NCBI RefSeq assembly: GCF_001898175.1
Contig: NZ_MKTH01000004.1
Span: 62,001 to 126,000 of the forward strand
Length of the DNA: 64,000 nt
Direction: 5' to 3'
Source: Cellulomonas sp. 73-92
Lineage (GTDB): Bacteria; Actinomycetota; Actinomycetes; Actinomycetales; Cellulomonadaceae
Shown here: positions 25,206 through 33,777 of the stretch, piece by piece
How the letters are laid out: each line of letters opens with the position of its first letter
How positions within the stretch are numbered: position 1 is the first letter of the stretch
Position numbers and translations under genes: made by a program
The notes under the pieces: model-generated
Database searches by the model: none
The model's input: the letters and a program-made list of their open reading frames with translations, nothing else
What the model was told of the DNA's origin: nothing

Positions 25206-26372
25206 TCAAACGCCGGCCCGGCTCCGAAGGATCCGCTGGAGCTGCGTCCCGCGGCGTGCCCCGACGAGCTCGTAGGCGAACGCGTCGGCAGCCACACGGG
25301 CCGCGTTGCCGTAGGCGCGGCGCGCGGCGGCGTCATCGGCGAGCGCCCGGATCGCACCGGCGAGGGCGCGCGGATCGGCGGGCGGGACGACGAGCCCGGT
25401 CCGTCCGTGCTCGACGAGCCGGGCAGCTCCCATCGGTGTCGTCACCACGGGGAGCCCGCAGCCGGCGGCCTCGTACGTCACCTGGGGACCGCCCTCCTCC
25501 AGCGTGGGGAAGACGAAGACGTCGGAGCCGCGGTAGACGGCCGCCGGGTTGGCGGCGTAGCCGTGCAGCCGTACCCGGCCGGTGGCCACGTGCTCGGCCA
25601 CCAGGTCCGCGATCTCGGGGTCGACCGTGCCCACCAGCAGCAGTTCCCCGTCGACACCCGCCGACTCCCAGGCGCGGAGCAGGTCGGGCACTCCCTTGCG
25701 GATGCCGATGCGACCCACGAACACCGCCCGGAAGGACGTGCGGGGGATCGCCTCGTCACCGCCGAACCGGGACGGTGCCCAGCCGAAGGTGGTCGGGAGG
25801 ATCCGCTCCGTCGGGATGCCCACCGCCGCCAGGGACCGTTCCACCTCGGGGTTGGAGGCGAAGACGTAGTCGTAGAGGTGAAGCTCCGCCGTCTCGTCGG
25901 CGATCGCCCTGCCGGTGACGCCGTGGGTCGGCGGCAGGCCGGCGCGAGCGTAGGCCGCGTCGAGGATCGGACCGGAGGTGGCCAGGGCGGAGTTGATCAT
26001 CTCCCGCACGGTGACGATGCCGCGGCGCCGGGCGTACGCGACGGCGTCGAGGGGGCTCCCGGGCCAGAACCAGGCGACGGTGGTGGCGGGGTCGGCCCGA
26101 TCGAGGGCGCGCCGGAACTGACCCTCGAGCAGTCGCAGCGCCGGCCGCTCGGCGTAGCGCCACGGCACCCTCTGCCCGACCACCGGCAAGGGTGTGCGGG
26201 CCCGCACACCGGGCGGCAGCGGGGAGCGGCACCGGCCGAGGTGGATCTCGGGCACGACACCCCCCGCCGGCATGCCGGCGGCGATCTGGGCGCAGCTCTC
26301 CGCCGGCCCCCGACCGCTGAAGGAGTACGGCGCGTAGACGAGGCAGCGCGGCGTGCCGCGGGCGTCGCCCAT
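25206..26372 (-). CDS. Glycosyltransferase family 4/1 protein
   Basis: The 388-residue protein starts at an ATG (26372) overlapping the stop of the upstream gene. It has CLVYAPYSFSGRGPAESCAQIA at the N-terminus, the donor domain AVFVGRIGIRKGVPDLLRAW and the EX7E motif within VFVFPTLEEGGPQVTYEAAGCGLPVVTT (two Glu separated by seven residues). It is a retaining GT-B enzyme of unknown sugar specificity, and the last gene of the leftward 28752-25206 operon. Confidence 0.86.
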   Translation of the reverse strand: MGDARGTPRCLVYAPYSFSGRGPAESCAQIAAGMPAGGVVPEIHLGRCRSPLPPGVRARTPLPVVGQRVPWRYAERPALRLLEGQFRRALDRADPATTVAWFWPGSPLDAVAYARRRGIVTVREMINSALATSGPILDAAYARAGLPPTHGVTGRAIADETAELHLYDYVFASNPEVERSLAAVGIPTERILPTTFGWAPSRFGGDEAIPRTSFRAVFVGRIGIRKGVPDLLRAWESAGVDGELLLVGTVDPEIADLVAEHVATGRVRLHGYAANPAAVYRGSDVFVFPTLEEGGPQVTYEAAGCGLPVVTTPMGAARLVEHGRTGLVVPPADPRALAGAIRALADDAAARRAYGNAARVAADAFAYELVGARRGTQLQRILRSRAGV

Positions 26373-27400
26373 CACCGCACCACTGAAGGGGACCACGCCC
26401 CGGGGATGAAGAGAACCGGCTGCGCGTCCGCCGTGATGCCGACGGAGTACACGTCGGTGGTCCCGGCCTGGCCGGCGCGCGGCAGCCCGTACAGCAGCGT
26501 CGAGCCGTCGAGCCACTCGACCTGGTCGTCGAGCCCCTTGGTCGCGGGGATGAGGGTCTCGGTGCCGGCGGCGATGTCGCGGACCGCCACGGCCCACACC
26601 GGTTGCCCGTTGACCGTCTCGACGACCTTCTTGTAGGCGACCTTCGACCTGTCGGGGGACACCGAGGGGCACTCGGCGTTGTCCGCGACGGATGTCAGGG
26701 ACTGGCCCGAGATCGAGCCCGTCATGAGCCAGGTCTTGCCGGCGGCGTGCGACGCCGCCGTGGCGAAGATCGTGTCGTCGTCGACGAAGGTGACGCCCCA
26801 GAGGTTGCGGTCGGAGGCCGTGAAGGGCTGCCCGTCCACCGTCAGGCGCCAGTTCTCGAGGTTGCCGCGGCTGCTGCCGTCCGCCGTGGTGTGGATCTCG
26901 GTCCGCGTCGAGAAGCCGATCGTGGCGTAGGAGTCGCCGGTGACGAACGCCGTGGTCCCGACCAGCGTCCCGTCGTCGGACAGCCGGGTGCGGCTGGGGA
27001 TGCCGGGCAGCGGCCACGTCTGCGTGCGCTGCCACGTGGAGACGTCGTAGATGTCCGTCTCGAACGTCGTCGCCACGCCGGGCACCGTGCGCAGGCACGA
27101 GGCGAAGCTGCCGGCGACGTCGACGCGGTCGCACGCGAGGGGCGTGAAGGCCCGGGCGCCGGCGGGGTCAGCGATCGGCACGGCGGCGACCAGGCCGTAC
27201 TGCGGTCCGGGCAGCGTGCTGCGGAACACGATGTGCGGCCCGGCGAGCACCCCCGCGAGCGCGGTCGACGCCACGGTGGGTGCGGCGGCCAGGGCCTGCT
27301 GGTGGCGGCGCACGGCCTGCACCGCGTAGGCGCCGACGCCGAGGACGACCACGACGACGACCGCGACCAGGACGACGACCCGCCGAGGGATCCGGTTCAC
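26372..27400 (-). CDS. Membrane-anchored TolB-like beta-propeller protein
   Basis: The 342-residue protein starts at a GTG that overlaps the MFS transporter stop (GTGA). An N-terminal TM helix (VVVLVAVVVVVVLGVGAYAV, about residues 8-27) anchors an extracytoplasmic domain with WD/TolB-like blades (LSDDGTLVGTTAF; VSPDRSKVAYKKV; AVRDIAAGTETLI; VEWLDGSTLLYGL). Proteins of this type in actinobacterial operons with MFS and glycosyltransferase genes are uncharacterised. A role as a surface sensor or scaffold is possible but not shown. Confidence 0.65.
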   Translation of the reverse strand: MNRIPRRVVVLVAVVVVVVLGVGAYAVQAVRRHQQALAAAPTVASTALAGVLAGPHIVFRSTLPGPQYGLVAAVPIADPAGARAFTPLACDRVDVAGSFASCLRTVPGVATTFETDIYDVSTWQRTQTWPLPGIPSRTRLSDDGTLVGTTAFVTGDSYATIGFSTRTEIHTTADGSSRGNLENWRLTVDGQPFTASDRNLWGVTFVDDDTIFATAASHAAGKTWLMTGSISGQSLTSVADNAECPSVSPDRSKVAYKKVVETVNGQPVWAVAVRDIAAGTETLIPATKGLDDQVEWLDGSTLLYGLPRAGQAGTTDVYSVGITADAQPVLFIPGAWSPSVVR

Positions 27401-28752
27401 GCTGCCACCCTGTCCTGGACACGGCTCGAGGCGTCGAGCGGGCGGACGATCAGCCAGCAGACGCCGACGGCGACCGCCAGGACGGCGGCCACGGCGAGGA
27501 TGGCAGGCCGGCGGCCCACCGCGAACCACAGCGCGCCGAACCCGGCGGACGCCACCATCTGCGCCACCGCCTGCACCGTCTGCGCGGTGCCGATCGCGGT
27601 GGCCCGGACGTTCGGGGCGGCGACGCGCCCCGTCAGGGCCGCGAGGACGCCGTCAGTGGCCGCGTAGAACACGCCCAGCAGCGCGAGCGAGACGAACGTA
27701 GAGGCCGTGCCGCCGAGCAGTCCGGCCACGGCGTAGGCGCCGACGAGCCCGAGGTGGCCGACGACGAAGACGCGTCCCCGGCCCACCCGGTCGGCGAGGC
27801 GTCCCACCGGCGTGGCCAGCGCCATGTATGCGACGTTGGTGCCGACGTACAGCAGGGGGAACCACTGCGTCGCGAAGCCGTCGCGCGCCTGCAGCGAGAG
27901 GTAGACGAAGCCGTCGCCGACCGTCAGGAGCGAGAGCACGGCGGCGGCGATCATCACCCGCCGCAGCTCCGGGGCCGCGACCATGCTCCACCGGAACGGC
28001 CGGCCCGCCGCCTCCAGCCCGCCCGGCAGGTCGCACGTGCAGCCCTTGCACTTGGGGAGCCCCCGCTCGACGCGCGTGCGGTGCTTGAGCAGCCACCCGA
28101 GGTTGCGCGGGCGCACGTCGGGGACGAGGAGCACCAGCACGGCGAAGCCGACGACGGCGAAGCCGAAGGAGACGACGAACACGGTCGAGTAGCCCTGCGG
28201 CAGCCACCACAGCACCACGAAGGCGAGGAGCGGGCCGACGGCGGCACCGATCGTGTCGAGCGTGCGGTGCACGCCGAACGAGCGGCCGATGGTCCGGGGG
28301 TCCGACGATGCGGTGATCATCGCGTCGCGCGGTGCCGTGCGGATGCCCTTGCCGACGCGATCCAGCGTCACGGCCGTCGCGATGCCCGCGAAGCCGGACA
28401 CCAGGAAGAGGATCACGCGCGTGACCATCGACAGCCCATAGCCGACGGTGGCGACCCACTTCGGGTGGTCGCCGCGGTCGGCGGCCCACCCGCCGAGCAC
28501 GCGCACGATCGCGGTGGCCCCCTGCATGAGGCCGTTGACGAAGCCGAACGCCAGGGTCGTCATGCCGAGGGCGGCGGTGATGTACAGCGGCAGCACCGCG
28601 GACACCGCCTCGGACGAGACGTCGGTCAGCAGGCTGACGACGCCCAGGGTCACGACGACGGACGAGACCTTGGCCGCGGTGCGCGGGCGGGTGCCGCCGG
28701 TCGGCCGGGCGCCCCTGGCCGCGGCGGGCAGGTCGTGGGTCTCGAGGGCCAT
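27397..28752 (-). CDS. MFS transporter with a Cys-rich central loop
   Basis: The 451-residue protein has 12 hydrophobic segments and the MFS motif A region GGWAADRGDHPKW between TM2 and TM3. The central cytoplasmic loop between TM6 and TM7 contains KCKGCTCD (CxxCxC), unusual for a sugar or drug MFS and suggestive of metal or redox sensitivity. It starts at ATG 28752 and is coupled downstream to the TolB-like protein. The substrate is unknown; export of a small molecule or sugar is possible. Confidence 0.8.
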   Translation of the reverse strand: MALETHDLPAAARGARPTGGTRPRTAAKVSSVVVTLGVVSLLTDVSSEAVSAVLPLYITAALGMTTLAFGFVNGLMQGATAIVRVLGGWAADRGDHPKWVATVGYGLSMVTRVILFLVSGFAGIATAVTLDRVGKGIRTAPRDAMITASSDPRTIGRSFGVHRTLDTIGAAVGPLLAFVVLWWLPQGYSTVFVVSFGFAVVGFAVLVLLVPDVRPRNLGWLLKHRTRVERGLPKCKGCTCDLPGGLEAAGRPFRWSMVAAPELRRVMIAAAVLSLLTVGDGFVYLSLQARDGFATQWFPLLYVGTNVAYMALATPVGRLADRVGRGRVFVVGHLGLVGAYAVAGLLGGTASTFVSLALLGVFYAATDGVLAALTGRVAAPNVRATAIGTAQTVQAVAQMVASAGFGALWFAVGRRPAILAVAAVLAVAVGVCWLIVRPLDASSRVQDRVAA

Positions 28753-28756
28753 CCGG

Positions 28757-29485
28757 TCAGCCCGTGGTGGTCAGGGTCGCGGCGATCGTCAGCTCGGTGC
28801 CCCCGCCCACGCGTCCGGTGACGGTCAGCACCGCCCCGTCGACGCCGCGCACGAACTGGGTGGCGGTGCTGCCGGAGATCGCCGGCGACGGGGCGACGGC
28901 GAAGCCGGCGTCGCGGAAGGACTGCACGTACCGCGAGGTGACGGTCGCCGGATCGGCGGTGCTGCTCGCCTCGAGGCCGACCTGCAGCCGGTCGCCCTGG
29001 CCCGAGACGGAGCTCGCCACCACCTGGATGCCGGCGAGAACGGGGATCACCTGCGACGGGAAGCCGGCGACGAGCCGCTCGCCCTGCGCGGACGCGGTGG
29101 CCGGCAGCGGCCCGGTCAGCGACGGGGTGGTCGGTCGTGGGCTCGGCGGGGGCTGCGTCGCCAGGGTCTGCGGCGTCCCCGGCGACAGCTCGCTCGCTTT
29201 CGTCGGGGCCGACGTGGCGGCGGCGCCCGGCGCGGAGACCGCGCCCGGTGATGGGGTGGACCCGCTCCCGGCGGAGCCGGTGGACGCGCCGCCGGCCGCT
29301 CCGCGCGTGACGTTCGGGAGCCCGGACATCGCCGCGCCGCTCGTCGTGCCGGCCGGGTGGCCGGCCGTGGCCGGCGTCGTGCCGTTCGCCCAGGCGGTGA
29401 TCCCGACGACGGCGGCGACCCCGAGCGCCACCACGGCGCCGCACGTGATCGCCACGATGCGGAGCGACGGTGTGCGGCGGGTCAT
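28757..29485 (-). CDS. Secreted or membrane-anchored protein of unknown function
   Basis: The 242-residue protein starts at the ATG at 29485 (AAGGTG four bases upstream). It has a TM/signal segment (IVAITCGAVVALGVAAVVGITAW, about residues 10-32), a Pro/Ser/Thr/Ala/Gly linker (about 35-135) and a C-terminal domain of about 100 residues, seen as TVTSRYVQSFRDAGFAV, ATQFVRGVDGAVLTVTGRV and TELTIAATL. No family recognised. It ends four bases before the MFS start, so it heads the leftward operon 29485-25206. Confidence 0.65.
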   Translation of the reverse strand: MTRRTPSLRIVAITCGAVVALGVAAVVGITAWANGTTPATAGHPAGTTSGAAMSGLPNVTRGAAGGASTGSAGSGSTPSPGAVSAPGAAATSAPTKASELSPGTPQTLATQPPPSPRPTTPSLTGPLPATASAQGERLVAGFPSQVIPVLAGIQVVASSVSGQGDRLQVGLEASSTADPATVTSRYVQSFRDAGFAVAPSPAISGSTATQFVRGVDGAVLTVTGRVGGGTELTIAATLTTTG

Positions 29486-29609
29486 GGGCACCTTCGGAGC
29501 GGGGCGGGCGGGAGGTGTCGGCGCGGGACAAGACGGCACAAATGGGACAGGCCGGCCCCGCCTACGCTACCCACGTCTTCGGCCGCCGAGACCGGCGGGA
29601 CCGTGGTTT

Positions 29610-29628
29610 CACCCGTCCGCAGCGGGTG
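29610..29628 (-). terminator. Short dyad after lhgO
   Basis: CACCCG-N7-CGGGTG is a perfect 6-bp repeat 12 bases past the lhgO stop. It may be a weak terminator, or an operator for the gene starting at 29485. The rest of 29486-29640 shows nothing else. Confidence 0.35.
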
Positions 29629-29640
29629 GTTCCCGCACGC

Positions 29641-30822
29641 TCAGGCCGTGGCCAGCAGCCCGACGATGTGCTCGGCGATCTCCAACGCGGCAGTGGCTGC
29701 CGGCGACGGCGCGTTGAGCACGTGCACCTGCCGCGCCGTCCGCTGGACGAGGAAGTCGTCGGCGAGGGTGCCGCTGCGCTCCAGCGCCTGGGCGCGCACG
29801 CCCGAGGGGGCCGGGACCAGGTCGTCGGGCCCGATCCCGGGCACCAGCTCGGCGAGGCTGGCGGCGAACGCCCGCCGCGAGAGCGACCGCACCATCTCGC
29901 GCAGGCCGGGCCCGGCGTTGCGCGCCGCGAGCCGCCACAGCCCGGGCCACGACAGGGAGTCGGCGAGGTCGCGCACCGAGACGTCGCGCCACCGGTAGCC
30001 CTCCCGGGCCGTCGCGAAGACAGCGTTCGGTCCCGCGTGCACACCGCCGTGCAGCGCCTTCGTCAGGTGCACGCCCAGGAAGGGGAACCGTGGGTCCGGC
30101 ACGGGGTAGATCAGCCCGTTGACCAGTGCGGACGCCGCAGGGGACAGCTCGAAGTACTCGCCGCGGAACGGGACGATCCGCGCCGACGGCGTGACGCCGA
30201 AGGCTCGCGCGACACGGTCGGCGTGCAGGCCGGCGCACGCGACGACGAGGTCGGCTGCGATCTCCTCCCCGGAGGTGACGACCCGGACGGACCCAGGCCC
30301 CTCGTGACCGGCCGTCACCGCCGTGCCGTACCGCACCTCACCGCCGCCCGCCTCGACGTCGGCGGCGAGGGCGCGGCACACCCCCGGGTAGTCGACGATC
30401 CCGGTGGTCTCGACCCAGAGCGCCTCGACGCAGCGGGCATGCGGCTCGTGGTCGCGGGCCGCCTGCGGTCCGACGAGCGTCGCCGACACCCCGTTGGCCG
30501 CCGCGCGGTCGGCGAGCCGGTGCAGCTGCGGCACCTGCTCCGCGGTCGTCGCGACGACGAGCTTGCCCGTGATCTGGACGTCGACACCGCGCTCGCGGGC
30601 GAAGACCGTCATGCTGCGCTGACCGGCGGCCGCCATCCGCGCCTTGAGGCTCCCGGGCGCGTAGTAGAGGCCGGAGTGGATGACGCCCGAGTTGCGTCCC
30701 GTCTGGTGCCGGGCCGGGCCGGCCTCTTTCTCCAGCACGGTGACACGCTCGCCCTGGCGCACGAGACGTGCGGCGGTCGCCAGCCCGACGATCCCCGCCC
30801 CCACCACCACGACGTGCCGCAC
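29641..30822 (-). CDS. lhgO: L-2-hydroxyglutarate oxidase
   Basis: The 393-residue FAD-dependent oxidoreductase (DAO family) starts at a GTG six bases after GAGGGGGG. It has the FAD-binding GAGIVGLATAARL at residues 8-20, an ExExxPxxHQTGRNSGVIHSGLYY segment that is diagnostic of LhgO/L2HGDH, and FRGEYFEL and a final HVLNAPSPAATAALEIAEHIV. The enzyme oxidises L-2-hydroxyglutarate to 2-oxoglutarate, passing electrons to the membrane quinone pool or to oxygen. It is a stand-alone housekeeping gene inside the glycan locus. Confidence 0.9.
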   Translation of the reverse strand: MRHVVVVGAGIVGLATAARLVRQGERVTVLEKEAGPARHQTGRNSGVIHSGLYYAPGSLKARMAAAGQRSMTVFARERGVDVQITGKLVVATTAEQVPQLHRLADRAAANGVSATLVGPQAARDHEPHARCVEALWVETTGIVDYPGVCRALAADVEAGGGEVRYGTAVTAGHEGPGSVRVVTSGEEIAADLVVACAGLHADRVARAFGVTPSARIVPFRGEYFELSPAASALVNGLIYPVPDPRFPFLGVHLTKALHGGVHAGPNAVFATAREGYRWRDVSVRDLADSLSWPGLWRLAARNAGPGLREMVRSLSRRAFAASLAELVPGIGPDDLVPAPSGVRAQALERSGTLADDFLVQRTARQVHVLNAPSPAATAALEIAEHIVGLLATA

Positions 30823-30932
30823 GACGACCCCCCTCGATGCTCCAGCCGCAGGCTAGACCGACGGTTCCGAATCCACCCGGCCCATCACCGCATTTCGCCC
30901 CGTCCCGGCCTGCCGCGGCCTGGCGGCGTCAC

Positions 30933-30938
30933 TATGCT
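30933..30938 (+). promoter_or_regulatory. -10 hexamer (TATGCT) for the acyltransferase/ACP/AsnB operon
   Basis: TATGCT is followed by about 43 bases of leader carrying a strong Shine-Dalgarno site (AAGGGGGGA). No convincing -35 element was seen. Confidence 0.45.
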
Positions 30939-30987
30939 CCCGCTCGTCGGATGACCCATGTGCACCATTCGTCCAAGGGGGGACGGC

Positions 30988-31605
30988 GTGCTCAGCGACG
31001 TGGGCGAGCGGGCGGCGACGGGCATCACTCCGCCGACCGGCTGGGACATGTCCACGTTCGCCGGGCTCCGCGCGATCCTCCGCGAGGACTGGTCGGTGAA
31101 CGGCCGGAGCCCCGCGGCCCCCGTGACGCAGATGATCACCATCTACCGCTTCGGCCAGTGGGTCCACGCGCCGCAGCGGTCGGCGGCGATGCGGGCCCTC
31201 GGCGGCCTCGCGTACCGCGTGGCCTTCGTCTGCGCGCGCAACGTCCTCGGCTTCGAGATCGATCACACCGTCACGCTGGGCCGCCGGGTGCGGTTCTTCC
31301 ACCAGCACGGCGTCGCCATGGTGCCGCGGACGCAGGTCGGCGACGACTGCCTCGTCTACCAGGGCGTCGTCATCGGGGTCCGCTGGGAGGAGGGCAAGCC
31401 CGGGGCGTACTACGAGGCGCCCCGCGTCGGTGCCCACGTCCGCCTCGGCGCCGGCTGCGTCCTGCTCGGGGCGGTGCACGTCGGCGACCGCAGCACCGTC
31501 GGCCCGCGCGTGGTCCTGGCCCGCGACGTTCCGCCCGACTCGAGCGTCATCGCCGCGCCGCCCCGCGTCCTGCGCCTGCACGAGAGCTCGGAGGAACCGG
31601 CATGA
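30988..31605 (+). CDS. Serine-acetyltransferase-like hexapeptide acyltransferase
   Basis: The 205-residue protein has a GTG start (30988) placed by AAGGGGGG just upstream; an ATG ten codons earlier lacks such a site. It has a short helical N-terminus, then VTQMITIYRFGQW and left-handed beta-helix repeats (LGFEIDHTVTLGRRV; VGAHVRLGAGCVLLGAVHVG; STVGPRVVLARDVPP) as in CysE-like and EPS acetyltransferases. It lacks the long CysE N-terminal domain, so cysteine synthesis is unlikely. Coupled by ATGA overlap to an ACP, it may take its acyl group from that ACP to decorate a sugar. Confidence 0.8.
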   Translation: MLSDVGERAATGITPPTGWDMSTFAGLRAILREDWSVNGRSPAAPVTQMITIYRFGQWVHAPQRSAAMRALGGLAYRVAFVCARNVLGFEIDHTVTLGRRVRFFHQHGVAMVPRTQVGDDCLVYQGVVIGVRWEEGKPGAYYEAPRVGAHVRLGAGCVLLGAVHVGDRSTVGPRVVLARDVPPDSSVIAAPPRVLRLHESSEEPA

Positions 31606-31850
31606 AGTCGCTCGACGAGGTACGGGCCGACCTGCGTGGCCTCATCGTCGGCCAGCTCGTCCCGCTGACGGACGACGAGCTGGTCGACGGCGCGCCCCTC
31701 GTCGACCAGGTGCTCGACTCGCTCGGCATCGCCGAGGTCGCGGTGTTCATCGAGGAGGAGATCGGGCGTCCGCTGCACGAGACGGAGGAGGTCCGCTCGA
31801 CCTTCGCCTCGGTGGACGCCGTCGTCTCCTTCATCGCGGAGCACCGCTGA
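31602..31850 (+). CDS. Acyl carrier protein (second ACP of the locus)
   Basis: The 82-residue acidic protein has the phosphopantetheinylation site Asp39-Ser40-Leu in QVLDSLGIAEVAVFIEEE. It starts inside an ATGA overlap with the acyltransferase and is followed ten bases later by an asparagine-synthase-like gene. ACPs next to AsnB-type enzymes are known in systems where an acid on a carrier is amidated, and in EPS loci; which substrate it carries is unknown. Confidence 0.88.
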   Translation: MKSLDEVRADLRGLIVGQLVPLTDDELVDGAPLVDQVLDSLGIAEVAVFIEEEIGRPLHETEEVRSTFASVDAVVSFIAEHR

Positions 31851-31860
31851 CGGTGACCTC

Positions 31861-33777
31861 ATGTGCGGGATCGCCGGCCTGACGGCCTCGGCGCCGCGGC
31901 CGACGGACCGCCCCCGCGTCGAGGCGATGCTCGCCGCGCTCGCCCATCGAGGGCCCGACGAGCAGCGCGTGGTCCAGGCCGGGGCCGGGTGCCTGGGCAC
32001 CGCCCGGCTCGCCCTGGTGGACCGGCCCACCTCCCGGCAGCCGATGGCCGATCCCTCCGACCGGTACGCGCTGGCCTTCAACGGCGAGATCTACAACTAC
32101 CGGGAGCTGCGCGCCGAGCTCGAGCGAGCCGGCGTGGCGTTCCGCACGACCGGCGACACCGAGGTGCTGCTGCACGCGCTGGTCCGCTGGGGCGTCGACG
32201 CGCTGCCGCGGCTGCGGGGCCAGTTCGCGGTCGCGTTCTGGGACGGCCTCGAGCGGACGCTGCTGCTGGCCCGCGACAGGTTCGGCATCGTCCCCCTGCA
32301 CTGGGCGGCAGGCGACGACGGCGTCGCGTTCGCCTCCGAGGTAGCCGCGCTGCGGGCGGCCGGGCTCGACACGCCGCTGGTGGTGCGCGACGTCGTGGAC
32401 ACGGGGGTGCTCTGGGGGCTGCACCCCGGGCGCTCCGTCTACGCGGGCGTCCGCTCCGTGCCGCCGGGCGGGTTCGTCCTGGCCCGTGGCGCGCTGGCCG
32501 ACGAGCGTTCCTACTGGTCGTTCGACTTCGCCGCCGAGCGTGACGCGGGCACGCTCGACGACCAGGCGGCGCGCCTGGTCGACCTGCTGTCCGGGGCGGT
32601 CGCCCGGCGCGTGCCGGCGTACGGCGTCCCGGCAGTGCTGCTGTCCGGCGGCCTCGACTCCAGCGCCGTCACCGGGCTGCTGCGCCGCGAGGTCGGCGAC
32701 GACCCGGTGGACTCCTACTCGATCGAGTTCGCGAGCGCGGCGCTGGACGAGTCGCCGTTCCAGCGCGCCGCCGTGCGGGCGTTCGGCACGAGGCACCACG
32801 CCGTGGTGGCGGACGACGAGACCGTCGCCGCCGCGCTGGTGCACGCCGTCGAGCATGCCGGGATGCCCCTGGTGCGCACGGCGCCGGCGGCGTCGATCGG
32901 CCTGGCGGCGCGCATCGAGGCGAACGGCACGCGGGCGGTGCTCTCGGGCGAGGGCGCCGACGAGCTGTTCTGCGGGTACGACCTGTTCAAGGTCGCCTGG
33001 ATCCGCGACGCCTGGAGCCGCGACCCCGCCGACCCCCGGTGGCCGCGGCTGCTCGAGGAGGCGCTGGCGCAGCAGCGCGGCATGGGCCGCGCCGTCGAGC
33101 GGGCCTTCTACGAGCAGGGGCTCGACGAGCGGTCCGACCCCGTGTTCTCGCACCAGAACCGGTGGCGCTCCTCCGCCCGGCTGCTGCAGTACCTGGCGCC
33201 GGACTGGCGGTCCGCCATCCAGCCTGAGGACGTGCTGGCGGGTGTGCGGGAGCGGCTGCCCGCGCGATACCGGGCCTGGGACGTCGTCGAGCAGGCGCAG
33301 TACCTCGAGGTGACGTACTTCCTGCCCAGCGCCCTGCTCGCGTCGCAGTGCGACCGGCCCTACATGGCGCACAGCATCGAGGCCCGGTACCCGTTCCTCG
33401 ACGAGGACGTCGCCGACTTCGCGCTGACGCTGCCGCTGCGGGCCAAGCTCGCGGGCCTCGAGGAGAAGGTGGTGCTCAAGGTCGCCACCGCCGGCGTGGT
33501 GCCCGACGAGATCCGCGGCCGCGTCAAGCAGCCCTACACCGCGCCGGAGGGCGAGGTGTTCCGGTCCCGGGCCGGTGACGCGCTGCTGGACGCGTTCGTG
33601 TCGCCGGCCGCCCTGACCCGGCACGGCCTGTTCGACGCGAGCCGGGTCGCCTGGCTGGTCGCGAAGCTGCGCCGAGGCCGGACCAGCTACTACGACGACC
33701 TCGCCCTCCTCTGGGTGCTCTCCACCCAGGTCCTCGCGGACGCCTGCGGCGTCGACACCCACCTGGAGGCCGTATGA
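31861..33777 (+). CDS. asnB: AsnB-type glutamine amidotransferase (asparagine synthase family)
   Basis: The 638-residue class II amidotransferase keeps the N-terminal nucleophile Cys2 (MCGIAGL), the glutamine-binding NGEIYNY (about residues 74-80) and the synthetase ATP-pyrophosphatase loop SGGLDSS at 262-268. The SGEGADELFCGY segment of asparagine synthases is present. Full length and intact residues imply an active enzyme moving Gln-derived NH3 to an adenylated carboxylate. In this operon it is more likely an EPS amidotransferase (as in exosortase-A loci) than the housekeeping asparagine synthetase, but sequence alone cannot exclude the latter. It is coupled by ATGA overlap to a NadE-like gene. 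Confidence 0.85.
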   Translation: MCGIAGLTASAPRPTDRPRVEAMLAALAHRGPDEQRVVQAGAGCLGTARLALVDRPTSRQPMADPSDRYALAFNGEIYNYRELRAELERAGVAFRTTGDTEVLLHALVRWGVDALPRLRGQFAVAFWDGLERTLLLARDRFGIVPLHWAAGDDGVAFASEVAALRAAGLDTPLVVRDVVDTGVLWGLHPGRSVYAGVRSVPPGGFVLARGALADERSYWSFDFAAERDAGTLDDQAARLVDLLSGAVARRVPAYGVPAVLLSGGLDSSAVTGLLRREVGDDPVDSYSIEFASAALDESPFQRAAVRAFGTRHHAVVADDETVAAALVHAVEHAGMPLVRTAPAASIGLAARIEANGTRAVLSGEGADELFCGYDLFKVAWIRDAWSRDPADPRWPRLLEEALAQQRGMGRAVERAFYEQGLDERSDPVFSHQNRWRSSARLLQYLAPDWRSAIQPEDVLAGVRERLPARYRAWDVVEQAQYLEVTYFLPSALLASQCDRPYMAHSIEARYPFLDEDVADFALTLPLRAKLAGLEEKVVLKVATAGVVPDEIRGRVKQPYTAPEGEVFRSRAGDALLDAFVSPAALTRHGLFDASRVAWLVAKLRRGRTSYYDDLALLWVLSTQVLADACGVDTHLEAV

